64,000 nt of DNA, taken from Anaerosacchariphilus polymeriproducens. GTDB lineage: Bacteria; Bacillota; Clostridia; Lachnospirales; Lachnospiraceae. Both the position numbers and the translations under genes were made by a program. Under the pieces are notes generated by a model that ran no database searches, was not told the DNA's origin, and saw only the letters and a list, made by a program, of their open reading frames with translations. How positions within the stretch are numbered: the first letter of the stretch is position 1; each line of letters starts with the position of its first letter. Location: assembly GCF_003363435.1 (NCBI RefSeq), contig NZ_QRCT01000051.1, positions 62,001-126,000 of the forward strand. Direction: 5' to 3'. Shown here piece after piece: positions 31,090 to 39,842 of this stretch.

Positions 31090-32796
31090 CTAACTTTCAA
31101 ATGAAACATGTATCATTTCTGATATGGATATGGTACCACTCAGTACCAACTTTGCCGCACTCATATGCAGCGTTTTCATTTCCTCCTTCAATGCCTGTTC
31201 TTTCAACTCTTCTGCATCTGCTCCTTTGGAAATCAAAGACTTCAGTTTCGGAGTTATTTCCATAATTTCATACACGCCGATTCGTCCCATATAACCGATA
31301 TTGTTACACATTGGACAACCGACCGGTTCATAAATAATGACCGGTTCATTTGGATTCATATTCGAATCAATTAATTTTATTTCCTCAGGCTCTGCCAATT
31401 TTTTGGTTTTGCAATGAGGACATAATCTTCTTACCAGACGTTGTGCGATTACTCCTTTTGCAGAATCTGCAATCAAGTAACTTTCCACTCCCATATCAAT
31501 TAGACGGGATATGGTATTCGCTGCACTGTTGGTATGAAGAGTACTAACAACTAAATGCCCTGTGATAGAAGCTTGTACTGCGATGGAAGCGGTTTCTCTG
31601 TCACGGATTTCTCCAATCATGATTATGTCGGGGTCTTGACGCAAGATGGAGCGCAGTGCACTGGCAAATGTCAAATCCGCTTTGTTATTTACCTGTACCT
31701 GATTAATTCCGTCGATATTCGCTTCTACCGGATCTTCTACTGTAATAATATTTACATCTTCTTTATTCAATTCACTTAAAGCTGTATATAAAGTGGTTGA
31801 TTTTCCACTTCCTGTCGGTCCTGTTACCAGGATAATTCCATGGGGATTAGAAAGAATATGGTCAAATTTCTTCATTTCTTCTTCCGAAAATCCTAAATCC
31901 CGTTTGTCACGCATCAAATTCTTCTTCTGAGCCAAACGCATAACACACTTTTCACCGAACACTGTCGGCAAAATAGATACACGAATATCAAATTCTAATC
32001 TATCTACAAGCATCGAGATTCTACCATCTTGTGGTTTTCTCTTCTCTGAAATGTCCATTCCACCTATAATTTTTAGACGAGCAATAATCGCCGGCAACAA
32101 ATCAATATTATATGTAAATTTTTCATAGAGGGCACCGTCAATACGATATCTTACCCGTACCTTATTGGGCAGCGCCTCTATATGAATATCACTTGCTCTC
32201 TGTCTTGCTGCCTGTTCAATCATTGTTTTAACCAGAAGAACGATAGGGGAATTATTAATGTCTTCATTGTATAATTCCTCTTCTTCTGTCTCTATATGTT
32301 TACTTTCGCGTTCTTTTGTATATTGTTCTACTGCACTTAATGTTTCTGAATCTCCATAATATTTGTCCAGTGCCAACATAATATCCTGAGGCGTTCCTAC
32401 ATATGCCTCCACCTGGAGATTGGTTATGATAAAGAAATCGTCAATTGCCAGGATATCCATAGGATCTGCCATAGCAACACGAATTACATTCGGATTGTCC
32501 GGATTATATTCAAAAGGCATCATGGAATGCTTTCTCAGTATCGTTCCATTCACAAGATTCAAAATATCATCCGGGATCGTTAATCCCGAAAGAGATATTC
32601 TTTCCATGTTAAATTGTCTGCACAACATATCCACAATTAAATCTTCTGTGGTAAATCCCAAATCAACTAATACTTCTCCGAGCTTTTTGCCCGCACTTTT
32701 CTGGATAGGCAGTGCTTTTTCTAACTGTTCCTGCGTAATAAGACCTTCTTCAATCAGCATATCGCCTAAGCGTTTTTTCTTCCTGGTCAATTCCAT
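31090..32796 (-). CDS. pilB: Type IV pilus extension ATPase PilB
   Basis: 568 aa. An N-terminal MshEN/T2SSE_N domain (residues about 1-150) may bind cyclic di-GMP in relatives. The ATPase domain has Walker A GPTGSGKST, Asp box TVEDPVE, Walker B LRQDPDIIMIGEIRD and His box VSTLHTNSA. A tetracysteine zinc site is formed by CPHC and CPMC near the C-terminus. First gene of the pilus operon, with AAAGGAATT site and a promoter 57 bases upstream. Confidence 0.95.
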   Translation of the reverse strand: MELTRKKKRLGDMLIEEGLITQEQLEKALPIQKSAGKKLGEVLVDLGFTTEDLIVDMLCRQFNMERISLSGLTIPDDILNLVNGTILRKHSMMPFEYNPDNPNVIRVAMADPMDILAIDDFFIITNLQVEAYVGTPQDIMLALDKYYGDSETLSAVEQYTKERESKHIETEEEELYNEDINNSPIVLLVKTMIEQAARQRASDIHIEALPNKVRVRYRIDGALYEKFTYNIDLLPAIIARLKIIGGMDISEKRKPQDGRISMLVDRLEFDIRVSILPTVFGEKCVMRLAQKKNLMRDKRDLGFSEEEMKKFDHILSNPHGIILVTGPTGSGKSTTLYTALSELNKEDVNIITVEDPVEANIDGINQVQVNNKADLTFASALRSILRQDPDIIMIGEIRDRETASIAVQASITGHLVVSTLHTNSAANTISRLIDMGVESYLIADSAKGVIAQRLVRRLCPHCKTKKLAEPEEIKLIDSNMNPNEPVIIYEPVGCPMCNNIGYMGRIGVYEIMEITPKLKSLISKGADAEELKEQALKEEMKTLHMSAAKLVLSGTISISEMIHVSFES

Positions 32797-32852
32797 GATA
32801 ATTCCTTTCTGATTTCAAAAATAATAATCTTATATAGTTAATTCACAGTTAT

Positions 32853-32881
32853 ATTCTACACCCATCGACAAATAGTGTCAA
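32853..32881 (-). promoter_or_regulatory. Promoter of the type IV pilus operon
   Basis: Minus-strand TTGACA (32881-32876), 17-base spacer, TAGAAT (32858-32853). The predicted start is about 50 bases before the pilB ATG. No riboswitch fits in this short leader. Confidence 0.7.
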
Positions 32882-32919
32882 TATTTTATAAACTTTCGGA
32901 AACTATTTCCTCTATTTTG

Positions 32920-34119
32920 TTACTTTCGTACTAGCAGATTCTTTAATCCCTCCTCTAAACCTTTCACAGTTAGATGGTACATTGGTACTATTCGCTTTAT
33001 TAATTGAATAGTCTGATATCCATATCCACTGTCCCAATTTTGCTCTGAAATTGGGTTCATCCATATCATTTTGTCATACTTTGCTTTAAACCGTTCGATC
33101 CATTCTATCCCCGGCCTCTCATTTGGATGGTTATAAAAGTTGGCTCCACCCGGATAAGTCAACTCAGAAATTTCCATCGATGCATCACCTACAACAATTA
33201 CTTTATATTCCTCATCCAAGTTTTTCAAAACCCACTCTGTTTCTATAGTATTACTATAAGAACACCCGGGATCTGTATACAGACTCTCATAAAAACAATT
33301 GTGGAAGTAATATACTTTTAAATCTTTAAAGTGATTCGATTTGCTGACTGCCTGAAATAATGAATTGCACATTGTAGTATAAGGCCACATAGATCCGCCC
33401 GAATCGAATAGAACCAATAGTTTCACACTATTAATTCTTGGTCTTTCCAAAACAATCTTCAGATTCCCACCATTATTGCAAGTCTGCTGAATCGTCTGTT
33501 CCAAATCCAAAGTATCTTTTGGTCCATCTTGTCTGGTCGTAAATTGACGTAATCGACGAAATGCCAGCTGAAACTGTCTTTCATTTAAAGTTCTGTCTTC
33601 ACGAAAATCTCTGAAGTTTCGTTCCCCGGCCACTTTAAGTGCTCTTCGACTACCCCCTTCACCTTCTACTCGAATACCAGTTGGATTGTATCCGGAATTT
33701 CCAAACACGGAGGTTCCGCCCGTTCCGATCCAATAGGAACCTCCGTCATGTCTTTCTTTCTGTTCCTCCAGACGTTCTTCCATCATTTTTTGAATCTTTT
33801 CTAAAGTCATATCTTTATTTCGACGGTCCACCTCTTCTTTATCATATTCCTGTTGTGGCTGTATATCATTTAACCAATCTCTTAAATCTTGCGGTAACTC
33901 TTTGATACTTTCGATTCCCTTAAAGAATTCCGAGAAAATCAAATCATATTTATCGAAATCCGCCTCTGATTTTATTAAAATGGCCCGGCTAAGATAATAG
34001 AATTCTGTAAGGCTTGACCTGCAAAGTCCCTTGTCCATAGCCTCTATCAGCATCATCCACTCGTTTAATGATACTTTGATTCCTCTTTTTCTTAACAAAT
34101 AGAAAAAATCGGTAAACAT
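32920..34119 (-). CDS. VWA-domain protein (CoxE/YeiU-like), partner of MoxR ATPase
   Basis: 399 aa cytosolic protein with a C-terminal von Willebrand factor A domain. The metal-ion site DSGGS is at residues 239-243 (LVLFDSGGSMWPY). The middle (about 100-200) is basic and Glu/Arg-rich. It is 27 bases after the MoxR-type ATPase, the usual pairing, in which the AAA+ enzyme and VWA protein act together as a chaperone or insertase for a client enzyme. No client gene is adjacent, so its target is unknown. Confidence 0.85.
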   Translation of the reverse strand: MFTDFFYLLRKRGIKVSLNEWMMLIEAMDKGLCRSSLTEFYYLSRAILIKSEADFDKYDLIFSEFFKGIESIKELPQDLRDWLNDIQPQQEYDKEEVDRRNKDMTLEKIQKMMEERLEEQKERHDGGSYWIGTGGTSVFGNSGYNPTGIRVEGEGGSRRALKVAGERNFRDFREDRTLNERQFQLAFRRLRQFTTRQDGPKDTLDLEQTIQQTCNNGGNLKIVLERPRINSVKLLVLFDSGGSMWPYTTMCNSLFQAVSKSNHFKDLKVYYFHNCFYESLYTDPGCSYSNTIETEWVLKNLDEEYKVIVVGDASMEISELTYPGGANFYNHPNERPGIEWIERFKAKYDKMIWMNPISEQNWDSGYGYQTIQLIKRIVPMYHLTVKGLEEGLKNLLVRK

Positions 34120-34146
34120 AAAAGTCTCCCTTCTATTAACATTTTT

Positions 34147-34980
34147 TTACCAGCGAGTTACTTGAAACTTCTTCTCTTTCGCTTTTTCTACAATCGCAAG
34201 ATCTTCCGTTTTCTTTAAAAGCACCCCTGCAAACGGTACTTCTTTATAAATTTTCTCCGGATCAATTCCAGCAATCTCTAAGGCCTGAATCCAGTCAATT
34301 ACTTCAGATGTACTTGGTTTTTTGTGAACCTCTTTGATATTACGTATTGCATAGAAAGTTTCTAATACTTGTTCCAATAATTTTTCATCCAGATTATCAA
34401 AATGAACTTTCACGATCTCTTCCATCATTTCTTTATCAGGGAAAGAAATGTAATGGAAAATACATCTTCTTAAAAACGCATCCGGCAATTCTTTCTCTGC
34501 ATTTGAGGTAATGATTACGATTGGTCTGATTTTCGCCTTAACCGTCTGTTGGGTCTCCGGAATATAAAACTCCATCTTGTCCAACTCCCAAAGTAAGTCG
34601 TTTGGAAATTCTAGATCTGCTTTGTCAATCTCATCAATCAACAAGATTACCTGCTTGTCCTGATCAAACGCTTCTCCCAGTTTTCCAAGCTTAATATATT
34701 TTCCAATATCATCAACTCCTTCATTTCCAAACTGGCTGTCATAAAGACGTTGAACGGTATCGTATACGTATAATCCATCTTGTGCCTTTGTTGTGGATTT
34801 TATATTCCAGATAATTAATTCTTTTCCTAATGCTTCTTGAATTGCCTGTGCAAGCATGGTCTTACCGGTTCCCGGCTCACCTTTAATCAATAATGGTTTC
34901 TGAAGTGCAATTGCAATATTCACACTTCTCATCAGCTCCTCTGATACGACATAATTGTTACTTCCTTTAAACTCTGACAT
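34147..34980 (-). CDS. MoxR-type AAA+ ATPase
   Basis: 277 aa. The start at 34980 (MSEFKGSNNY) follows TAAGGAGGAAC. Walker A GEPGTGKT is at 34-41, Walker B VILLIDEIDKAD near 110, sensor 1 IITSNAEKELP and an arginine finger FLRRC follow. The MoxR family acts with VWA proteins in complex maturation. It is the first gene of a two-gene operon with its own promoter. Confidence 0.92.
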   Translation of the reverse strand: MSEFKGSNNYVVSEELMRSVNIAIALQKPLLIKGEPGTGKTMLAQAIQEALGKELIIWNIKSTTKAQDGLYVYDTVQRLYDSQFGNEGVDDIGKYIKLGKLGEAFDQDKQVILLIDEIDKADLEFPNDLLWELDKMEFYIPETQQTVKAKIRPIVIITSNAEKELPDAFLRRCIFHYISFPDKEMMEEIVKVHFDNLDEKLLEQVLETFYAIRNIKEVHKKPSTSEVIDWIQALEIAGIDPEKIYKEVPFAGVLLKKTEDLAIVEKAKEKKFQVTRW

Positions 34981-35003
34981 AATGTTCCTCCTTAGAATAA
35001 TGT

Positions 35004-35015
35004 TTCGCACGCGAA
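35004..35015. promoter_or_regulatory. GC-rich palindrome in the MoxR 5'UTR, candidate operator
   Basis: TTCGC-AC-GCGAA, ten bases past the -10 box on the minus strand. Such a GC-rich dyad is striking in this AT-rich region and is placed where a repressor would block transcription. Confidence 0.45.
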
Positions 35016-35023
35016 CTAGTTTG

Positions 35024-35052
35024 AGTATACATGAAAATTTGTATAGATTCAA
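35024..35052 (-). promoter_or_regulatory. Promoter of the MoxR-VWA operon
   Basis: Minus-strand TTGAAT (35052-35047), 17-base spacer, TATACT (35029-35024). Confidence 0.65.
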
Positions 35053-35054
35053 TA

Positions 35055-35097
35055 TAAAAAACCATTATAAACACTTGTTATAGTGTCTACAATGGTT
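35055..35097 (-). terminator. Terminator after the MBL-fold gene
   Basis: Minus strand: AACCATTGTAGACACT paired with AGTGTTTATAATGGTT (two mismatches), then TTTTT. It lies 110 bases past the stop of the hydrolase; the gap holds no gene. Confidence 0.75.
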
Positions 35098-35206
35098 TAA
35101 GGTGATATTCCTAAGATACACTTCAATTATTTGTGGTATAAGTATCTACATAAAAGTTAAGTTGTAAAAAACAATATTCAATATCATCTTATATAATTGG
35201 TATGAC

Positions 35207-35953
35207 TTATTTTAGCCCATCCATAACAATGATACGTGTATTTCTATTCACTAGTTCTTTGAATTTCTCAACCTCATCTGTACCAATCATATAATGCATC
35301 GGAACAGCAAACTGAGGATTCAGATTGTTTATAAACTCAGCTGCTTTTTCAGTCGTCATACTCAACTTGCCACCATCTATTGGCGTTAAAGCTAAATTAA
35401 TATTTTTAAGTTTCATCATTTCAGGGGTATAATCCGTATCACCTGCATGATATATTCTAACTTTACCGCTATTAATTATATATCCAACATACAAAGCAGA
35501 CTTTGAATGTGGGACCCAAAAACCAGATTTTATATTATAAGCTTCTATAGATTCAATCGTTAAGTTTCCAAAGTCCATTTTATCCCCTGGTTTGATTTCT
35601 ATTATTGTATAACCTTCCAGCTCTTTGGATAGCTTTTTAAATACAGATTTAGGACAAATCACTTTTGTTTCTCGCTTAAGTAGTTTTCTTATATCATTTT
35701 TGGAAAAATGATCCTGATGAGGATGAGTTATTAATATATAGTCTGCCGGCACTTCTTCATCAACAATAAGCGGATCAATATAAATAACATTTTTATGTAC
35801 ATCCAATTTGAAGCTTGAAGGGAAAAAGTCTACGTGATTCACAAGAAAAGGAATATTTATATTTGTAGCACCCGTAGAGGTTATCGTAATTCCCTCATCA
35901 ATCTCGAAACTTATTGGTTTTTTTGATCTTATTTTACTTTTTATAATTCCCAC
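35207..35953 (-). CDS. MBL-fold metal-dependent hydrolase (UlaG-like)
   Basis: 248 aa. The metal motif HPHQDH gives His77, His79, Asp81 and His82; further ligands are in HAGDTDYTPEM and near MHYMIG. This is the metallo-beta-lactamase fold of the UlaG/UPF0173 group of small hydrolases. The start codon is GTG at 35953 behind AAAGGAGGAG. It is monocistronic with its own promoter and terminator. The substrate cannot be told from sequence. Confidence 0.88.
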   Translation of the reverse strand: MGIIKSKIRSKKPISFEIDEGITITSTGATNINIPFLVNHVDFFPSSFKLDVHKNVIYIDPLIVDEEVPADYILITHPHQDHFSKNDIRKLLKRETKVICPKSVFKKLSKELEGYTIIEIKPGDKMDFGNLTIESIEAYNIKSGFWVPHSKSALYVGYIINSGKVRIYHAGDTDYTPEMMKLKNINLALTPIDGGKLSMTTEKAAEFINNLNPQFAVPMHYMIGTDEVEKFKELVNRNTRIIVMDGLK

Positions 35954-36014
35954 AATTCTCCTCCTTTTCGACCTGTTTAGTCAATTCTTGCACCATTTAA
36001 TTATTTTATTACCA

Positions 36015-36043
36015 TTTTATAATATCAGCCAATGATGTTCAAC
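36015..36043 (-). promoter_or_regulatory. Candidate promoter of the MBL-fold gene
   Basis: Minus-strand TTGAAC (36043-36038), 17-base spacer, TAAAAT (36020-36015). Confidence 0.5.
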
Positions 36044-36070
36044 AGTAAAAGACTTAAAAACTTTTTACGC

Positions 36071-36156
36071 AAACAATTAACAGATTGTTTATTAATATAT
36101 TATTAATTTACATAAAATCCTTGAAATGTAAACCTAAATGGTTCTATAATGTAAAC
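36071..36156 (+). promoter_or_regulatory. Promoter and candidate operators of the double-glycine peptide cassette
   Basis: The promoter is TTGAAA (36121-36126), 18-base spacer, TATAAT (36145-36150). Two exact direct repeats ATGTAAAC lie at 36126-36133 and 36149-36156, 23 bases apart, about two helical turns. Upstream, AAACAAT (36071-36077) and ATTGTTT (36084-36090) form an inverted repeat. These suggest activator or repressor binding, but no regulator gene is adjacent. Confidence 0.55.
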
Positions 36157-36190
36157 GCAGTATAAATAATATATTAAAGGAGGAATTTTA

Positions 36191-36391
36191 ATGTTTAACT
36201 TATCAATCAAAGAACAAAAAGAAATTTTAGGTGGAAGATTTAAACTTACAGTTTATTATGGCCCTGGTTATGAAATTGTAGCAGAAAAATCTTTTACAAC
36301 TCACAAGCAAGCAAAGGCTTGGCTAGATGAACACTATCCTAATTGTGGTGGTAATGGACAAGGCTATCATTATGATATAGAGGAAATATAA
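36191..36391 (+). CDS. Double-glycine leader peptide precursor (bacteriocin/signal-like)
   Basis: 66 aa. The first 15 residues form a classical double-glycine leader (NLSIKEQKEILGG: Leu-Ser, Glu, Ile/Leu, Gly-Gly) cut by C39 peptidases. The 51-aa core starts RFKLTVYYGPGYEIV, is charged and only mildly hydrophobic, has one Cys, a predicted beta hairpin, a helix (HKQAKAWLDEHYP) and a Gly/Tyr-rich end. It lacks the GxxxG hydrophobic helix of two-peptide bacteriocins. A strong AAAGGAGGA site and own promoter precede it; a terminator separates it from its exporter. It could be a bacteriocin, signal or modified peptide. Confidence 0.75.
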   Translation: MFNLSIKEQKEILGGRFKLTVYYGPGYEIVAEKSFTTHKQAKAWLDEHYPNCGGNGQGYHYDIEEI

Positions 36392-36452
36392 TAAGAGTAT
36401 GAGTGAAAATACATAACAATTTTATATTGCTATTTTAATTGTTATGAAGAAG

Positions 36453-36482
36453 AGCTGATTTCAAAATGAAATCAGCTTTTCT
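36453..36482 (+). terminator. Attenuating terminator between peptide gene and exporter
   Basis: AGCTGATTTCA (36453-36463), AAA loop, TGAAATCAGCT (36467-36477), then TTTTCTT. A perfect 11-bp stem 62 bases after the peptide stop and 54 bases before the exporter, giving peptide in excess of exporter. Confidence 0.85.
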
Positions 36483-36535
36483 TACAAAGGTTAACTAAAA
36501 TAAACAATTTATTATTATGAAGAACAAGGTGAAAC

Positions 36536-38731
36536 ATGGATATATTGAAAAAATATTATTGTGTAAAACAACATGATATACAAGACTGCGGACCTGCGTG
36601 TTTAGCAACAATATCAAAACAATATGGATTAAAACTTTCCGTATCAAAAATAAGGGAAGCAGCAGGCACAGACTTAGAAGGAACTTCTGTATACGGAATT
36701 ATACAAGCAGCCCAGAAACTAAAGTTTAGTACCAAGGCAGTCCGAGTAGAAAAAAAAGAAGAAATATTTGATAACCTTCCTACACCACTAATTGCACATG
36801 TTATTATAGAAGATGTATTGCTTCATTTTGTTGTAATACAAAAAATTACAAAAAAATATATATTAGTAGCTGATCCAGGCAGAGGGATGATGAAATATAA
36901 GCCGGATAACTTCTTTAAAATATGGAATGATGTATTGATTTTTCTTGCACCAACCGCTAAATTTGAAAAAGGTGATGAGACCAAAGGACTTTTTCAAAGA
37001 TTCTGGGGAATTATTAAAATTCAAAAAGGACTTTTAATGAACATATTTATAGCCTCTATATTAGTTACAGGATTAGGGATAGCAGGCTCGTTTTATTATA
37101 AATTTTTAATAGATGATATATTACCAAATAATCTGGAAGCAAATTTACATTCTATCTCGATAGCCATGCTTACGTTATTGATTTTTAAAATAATAACTGA
37201 GTTTTTCAGAAAAATACTATTATTGTATATGGCTCAAAATATAGATGTTCCCTTGTTGCTTGGATATTATAATCATGTTATAAAACTTCCTATGAACTTT
37301 TTTGGAACAAGAAAAGTAGGGGAAATCATTTCAAGATTTAATGATGGGGATAAGATAAGAAATGCTATTTCATCAGTGATATTAACTTTAATGATTGATG
37401 TATTAATGACAGTTGTGGGGGGAGTTATTCTATATCTTCAAAATGTGAAATTGTTCTTCACATGTTTTGTCCCCATAATTTTATATCTTGTTCTAGTATT
37501 TGGTTTTAAGAAAAAAATTAAAAAAGTGAATAGAAAAGTGATGGAAGATAATGCTTCCATGACCTCCTATTTAGTTGAATCATTGGAAGGAATAGAAACT
37601 GTAAAAGCTTTTAATGGTGAAGGATTAGTGCAAGCGAAGACAGAAAATAATTTTTTTAAGTTTATGAGAAGTTGTTTTAAGTGTGGTTGCACATATAATG
37701 CACAAGAAACATTGATGAATGTTATAAGTGGTGGATTTGGCATATGCTTATTATGGTTTGGAAGCAGCCTTGTGATTAAAGGAGAAGTTAGTATGGGGGA
37801 GCTTATAAGCTTTAATGCACTTCTTGCCTATTTTATTCAGCCGATAGGAAGATTAATAAATTTGCAGCCACAGCTTCAAGAAGCAATCGTTGCCAGTGAT
37901 AGATTAGGAGAAATATTAGATTTGGAATTAGAAAAATCGGAAAATGAAAGCATACAGCCTGAAACTCTTGCAGGAAATATATCTTTACAAAATCTTAGCT
38001 TTGCATATGGTGTAAAGGATAATGTTTTAGAAGACATAAATATTCATATAAGTAATGGAGAAAGAATCGCTTTAGTAGGGGAAAGCGGCTCTGGAAAAAC
38101 AACGATAGCCAGGCTTTTAATGGGATTTTATGAAGTAAAGAAAGGTAAAATACTTTTAAATAATTATGAGATAAATGAGATCGATAAAGAAACCTTAAGG
38201 AGTAAAATCAGTTACATTTCACAAGATTCATTTTTCTTTTCAGGTACGATAAAAGAAAATTTAGAGTTTGCAGGAGAGGATATCACTTATGAAAATATGG
38301 TTGATGCTTGTAAAAAAGCACAAATTCATGACTACATAGAAAGTCTGCCATTAAGATATAATACTCCTTTGGAAGAAAAGGGGGCTAACCTTTCGGGTGG
38401 GCAAAGACAGCGATTGTCTATCGCAAGAGCACTATTAAAGAGACCCGAAATACTAATAATGGATGAAGCAACATCAAATCTTGATTCTATCACGGAAAGG
38501 GCAATACAAAGAACTTTAGATGAGTGTACAGGAAATGTCACTACCATTATGATAGCTCATAGATTAAGCACGATTAAAAAATGTCATAAAATATATGTTA
38601 TGGACAAGGGCAGAATTATTGAAGAAGGGAACCATAGAGAGCTATTGTACAAAAAAGGATATTATTACAATCTCTGGACGGAACAAACATTAGATTATGA
38701 GGAGCAGAAATTAATATCCGCTTGCAATTAG
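36536..38731 (+). CDS. Peptidase-containing ABC transporter (C39 family)
   Basis: 731 aa exporter that cuts double-glycine leaders and exports the core. The C39 domain (1-130) has the triad Cys18 (QDCGPAC), His97 (LHFVVI) and Asp113 (ADPGRG). Six membrane spans occupy about 160-430. The ATPase has Walker A GESGSGKTT, signature LSGGQRQR, Walker B ILIMDEATS and switch His in IMIAHRLST. All catalytic residues are intact. Its substrate is surely the peptide encoded just upstream. Confidence 0.95.
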   Translation: MDILKKYYCVKQHDIQDCGPACLATISKQYGLKLSVSKIREAAGTDLEGTSVYGIIQAAQKLKFSTKAVRVEKKEEIFDNLPTPLIAHVIIEDVLLHFVVIQKITKKYILVADPGRGMMKYKPDNFFKIWNDVLIFLAPTAKFEKGDETKGLFQRFWGIIKIQKGLLMNIFIASILVTGLGIAGSFYYKFLIDDILPNNLEANLHSISIAMLTLLIFKIITEFFRKILLLYMAQNIDVPLLLGYYNHVIKLPMNFFGTRKVGEIISRFNDGDKIRNAISSVILTLMIDVLMTVVGGVILYLQNVKLFFTCFVPIILYLVLVFGFKKKIKKVNRKVMEDNASMTSYLVESLEGIETVKAFNGEGLVQAKTENNFFKFMRSCFKCGCTYNAQETLMNVISGGFGICLLWFGSSLVIKGEVSMGELISFNALLAYFIQPIGRLINLQPQLQEAIVASDRLGEILDLELEKSENESIQPETLAGNISLQNLSFAYGVKDNVLEDINIHISNGERIALVGESGSGKTTIARLLMGFYEVKKGKILLNNYEINEIDKETLRSKISYISQDSFFFSGTIKENLEFAGEDITYENMVDACKKAQIHDYIESLPLRYNTPLEEKGANLSGGQRQRLSIARALLKRPEILIMDEATSNLDSITERAIQRTLDECTGNVTTIMIAHRLSTIKKCHKIYVMDKGRIIEEGNHRELLYKKGYYYNLWTEQTLDYEEQKLISACN

Positions 38732-38741
38732 GAGGAATCCA

Positions 38742-39260
38742 ATGAGATATAAAATTGAAAACCTAGAAGATTTAACAGATGCTAAAAGTTTTATGAATAG
38801 CTACTTAGCGTCGTGTTCATATAAATTTCTAAAATATATTGTTTATATCATTACCGCTATTTTGATTGGTATTGTAACATGGTCTTTGTATGCTGAAAAA
38901 GAAGTTGCAATAACTACTTCTGGTGTGATTGATAGAGGTCATAACGTATGTAATATATATATTGAAAATACTAGTATTGGTCGTATTAAGAAAAATGATG
39001 AAGTTCATATAGAAATAGTATCTCTAGCAAGAAGTGATTACGGTGTAATAAAGTCGACAATAGATAATATAAGTGATGATGTCGTATTTGATCAAAATAG
39101 CGGTAAAAAATATTATACGGCTTCTTGTAGCCTTGATAGTAATATTTTAACTGACAAAAATGGAAATATTGCAGAAATTAAAAACGGGATGGAAGCTAAA
39201 GTTAATATAATAAGTTATAAGACATCTTATTTCAATTATATTTTAGAAAAAGTAATATGA
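38742..39260 (+). CDS. Short HlyD/MFP-like accessory protein for the exporter
   Basis: 172 aa, with one membrane span (about 27-50) and a compact extracellular beta domain ending GMEAKVNIISYKTSYFNYILEK, which matches the C-terminal beta-barrel of HlyD/MesE-type accessory proteins. The long coiled coil and lipoyl domains of usual members (about 450 aa) are missing. It is 10 bases after the exporter with AGGAGGAATC. It reads intact, not truncated by a frameshift. Confidence 0.75.
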   Translation: MRYKIENLEDLTDAKSFMNSYLASCSYKFLKYIVYIITAILIGIVTWSLYAEKEVAITTSGVIDRGHNVCNIYIENTSIGRIKKNDEVHIEIVSLARSDYGVIKSTIDNISDDVVFDQNSGKKYYTASCSLDSNILTDKNGNIAEIKNGMEAKVNIISYKTSYFNYILEKVI

Positions 39261-39331
39261 TTTTAATTCTGTATACCGGAGAAAGAAAGCCAGTGGAAGG
39301 TTTTTTACCATTAAATTCCACCATTTCCCGA

Positions 39332-39404
39332 GAGACTGTCCCGAAGTTTGTGTAATGTAAGTAGGGGCAGTTTTTTGTGTTTACACAAAACTTGAAACGG
39401 TCTC
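39332..39404. mobile_element. IS256-type terminal inverted-repeat remnant (solo ends/MITE)
   Basis: A 73-bp element with imperfect 25-bp ends: GAGACTGTCCCGAAGTTTG on the left and, on the opposite strand, GAGACCGTTTCAAGTTTTG on the right, both followed by TGTGTAA. Only about 20 bases lie between, so the transposase is gone. The GAGACTGT start and TTTGTGTAAAC inner part resemble IS256-family ends in Firmicutes; I recognise this by pattern only. Confidence 0.6.
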
Positions 39405-39430
39405 GCTTTCCAGCTTATCGGCACTACCTA

Positions 39431-39842
39431 TTAAGATTTTTTTGTCATACCTGCTCCTAGATTTTCATACGGCCTTTTCACAAATCCAAATTGTTCATAA
39501 AAATCTTCTTTCCCCTTTGCCACATCTAATGCATATATCATATATTCACCTTCGATTGAATGTTCTTTTAAAAATTACAATATTCTCTCCATCATACTTT
39601 TTCCAATACCCTTTCCTTGATACTCTGGAATCACTATTACATCTGTAATATTACGCTACATAACCAAAATCGAATAAAACCCTAGCCATGCCTACGACCT
39701 TTTCTCCATCATTTGCAACTACAATATAGGTAGTATGCTTTATCCCCCTCTCGGCTTGTTGTTCATCAAGCTCAATAAATCCAACTGCCTTTCTTAATTT
39801 ATTATACTCTTTACCTGATATCTTACTTAAATAGCTTATCAT
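39431..39842 (-). pseudogene. Broken GNAT-family N-acetyltransferase
   Basis: The first 63 codons (MISYLSKISGKEYNKLRKAV, then TTYIVVANDGEKVVGMARV) begin a GNAT enzyme, but the frame stops after FDFGYVA. The rest continues in another frame: ITDVIVIPEYQGKGIGKSMM with the acetyl-CoA loop QGKGIG, an in-frame TAA after MERIL, then FLKEHSIEGEYM through FYEQFGFVKRPY to a stop at 39431. One frameshift and one nonsense codon make it inactive. It borders the IS remnant. Confidence 0.85.

Noticed and set aside
34981-35052. N-terminal extension of the MoxR protein by 24 residues
   Set aside because: It would include the promoter and has no ribosome-binding site; the ATG at 34980 has a strong one.
35207-35953. 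Quorum-quenching lactonase
   Set aside because: The MBL motif fits, but the sequence is closer to the UlaG/UPF0173 type, and no AHL-lactonase signature is evident.
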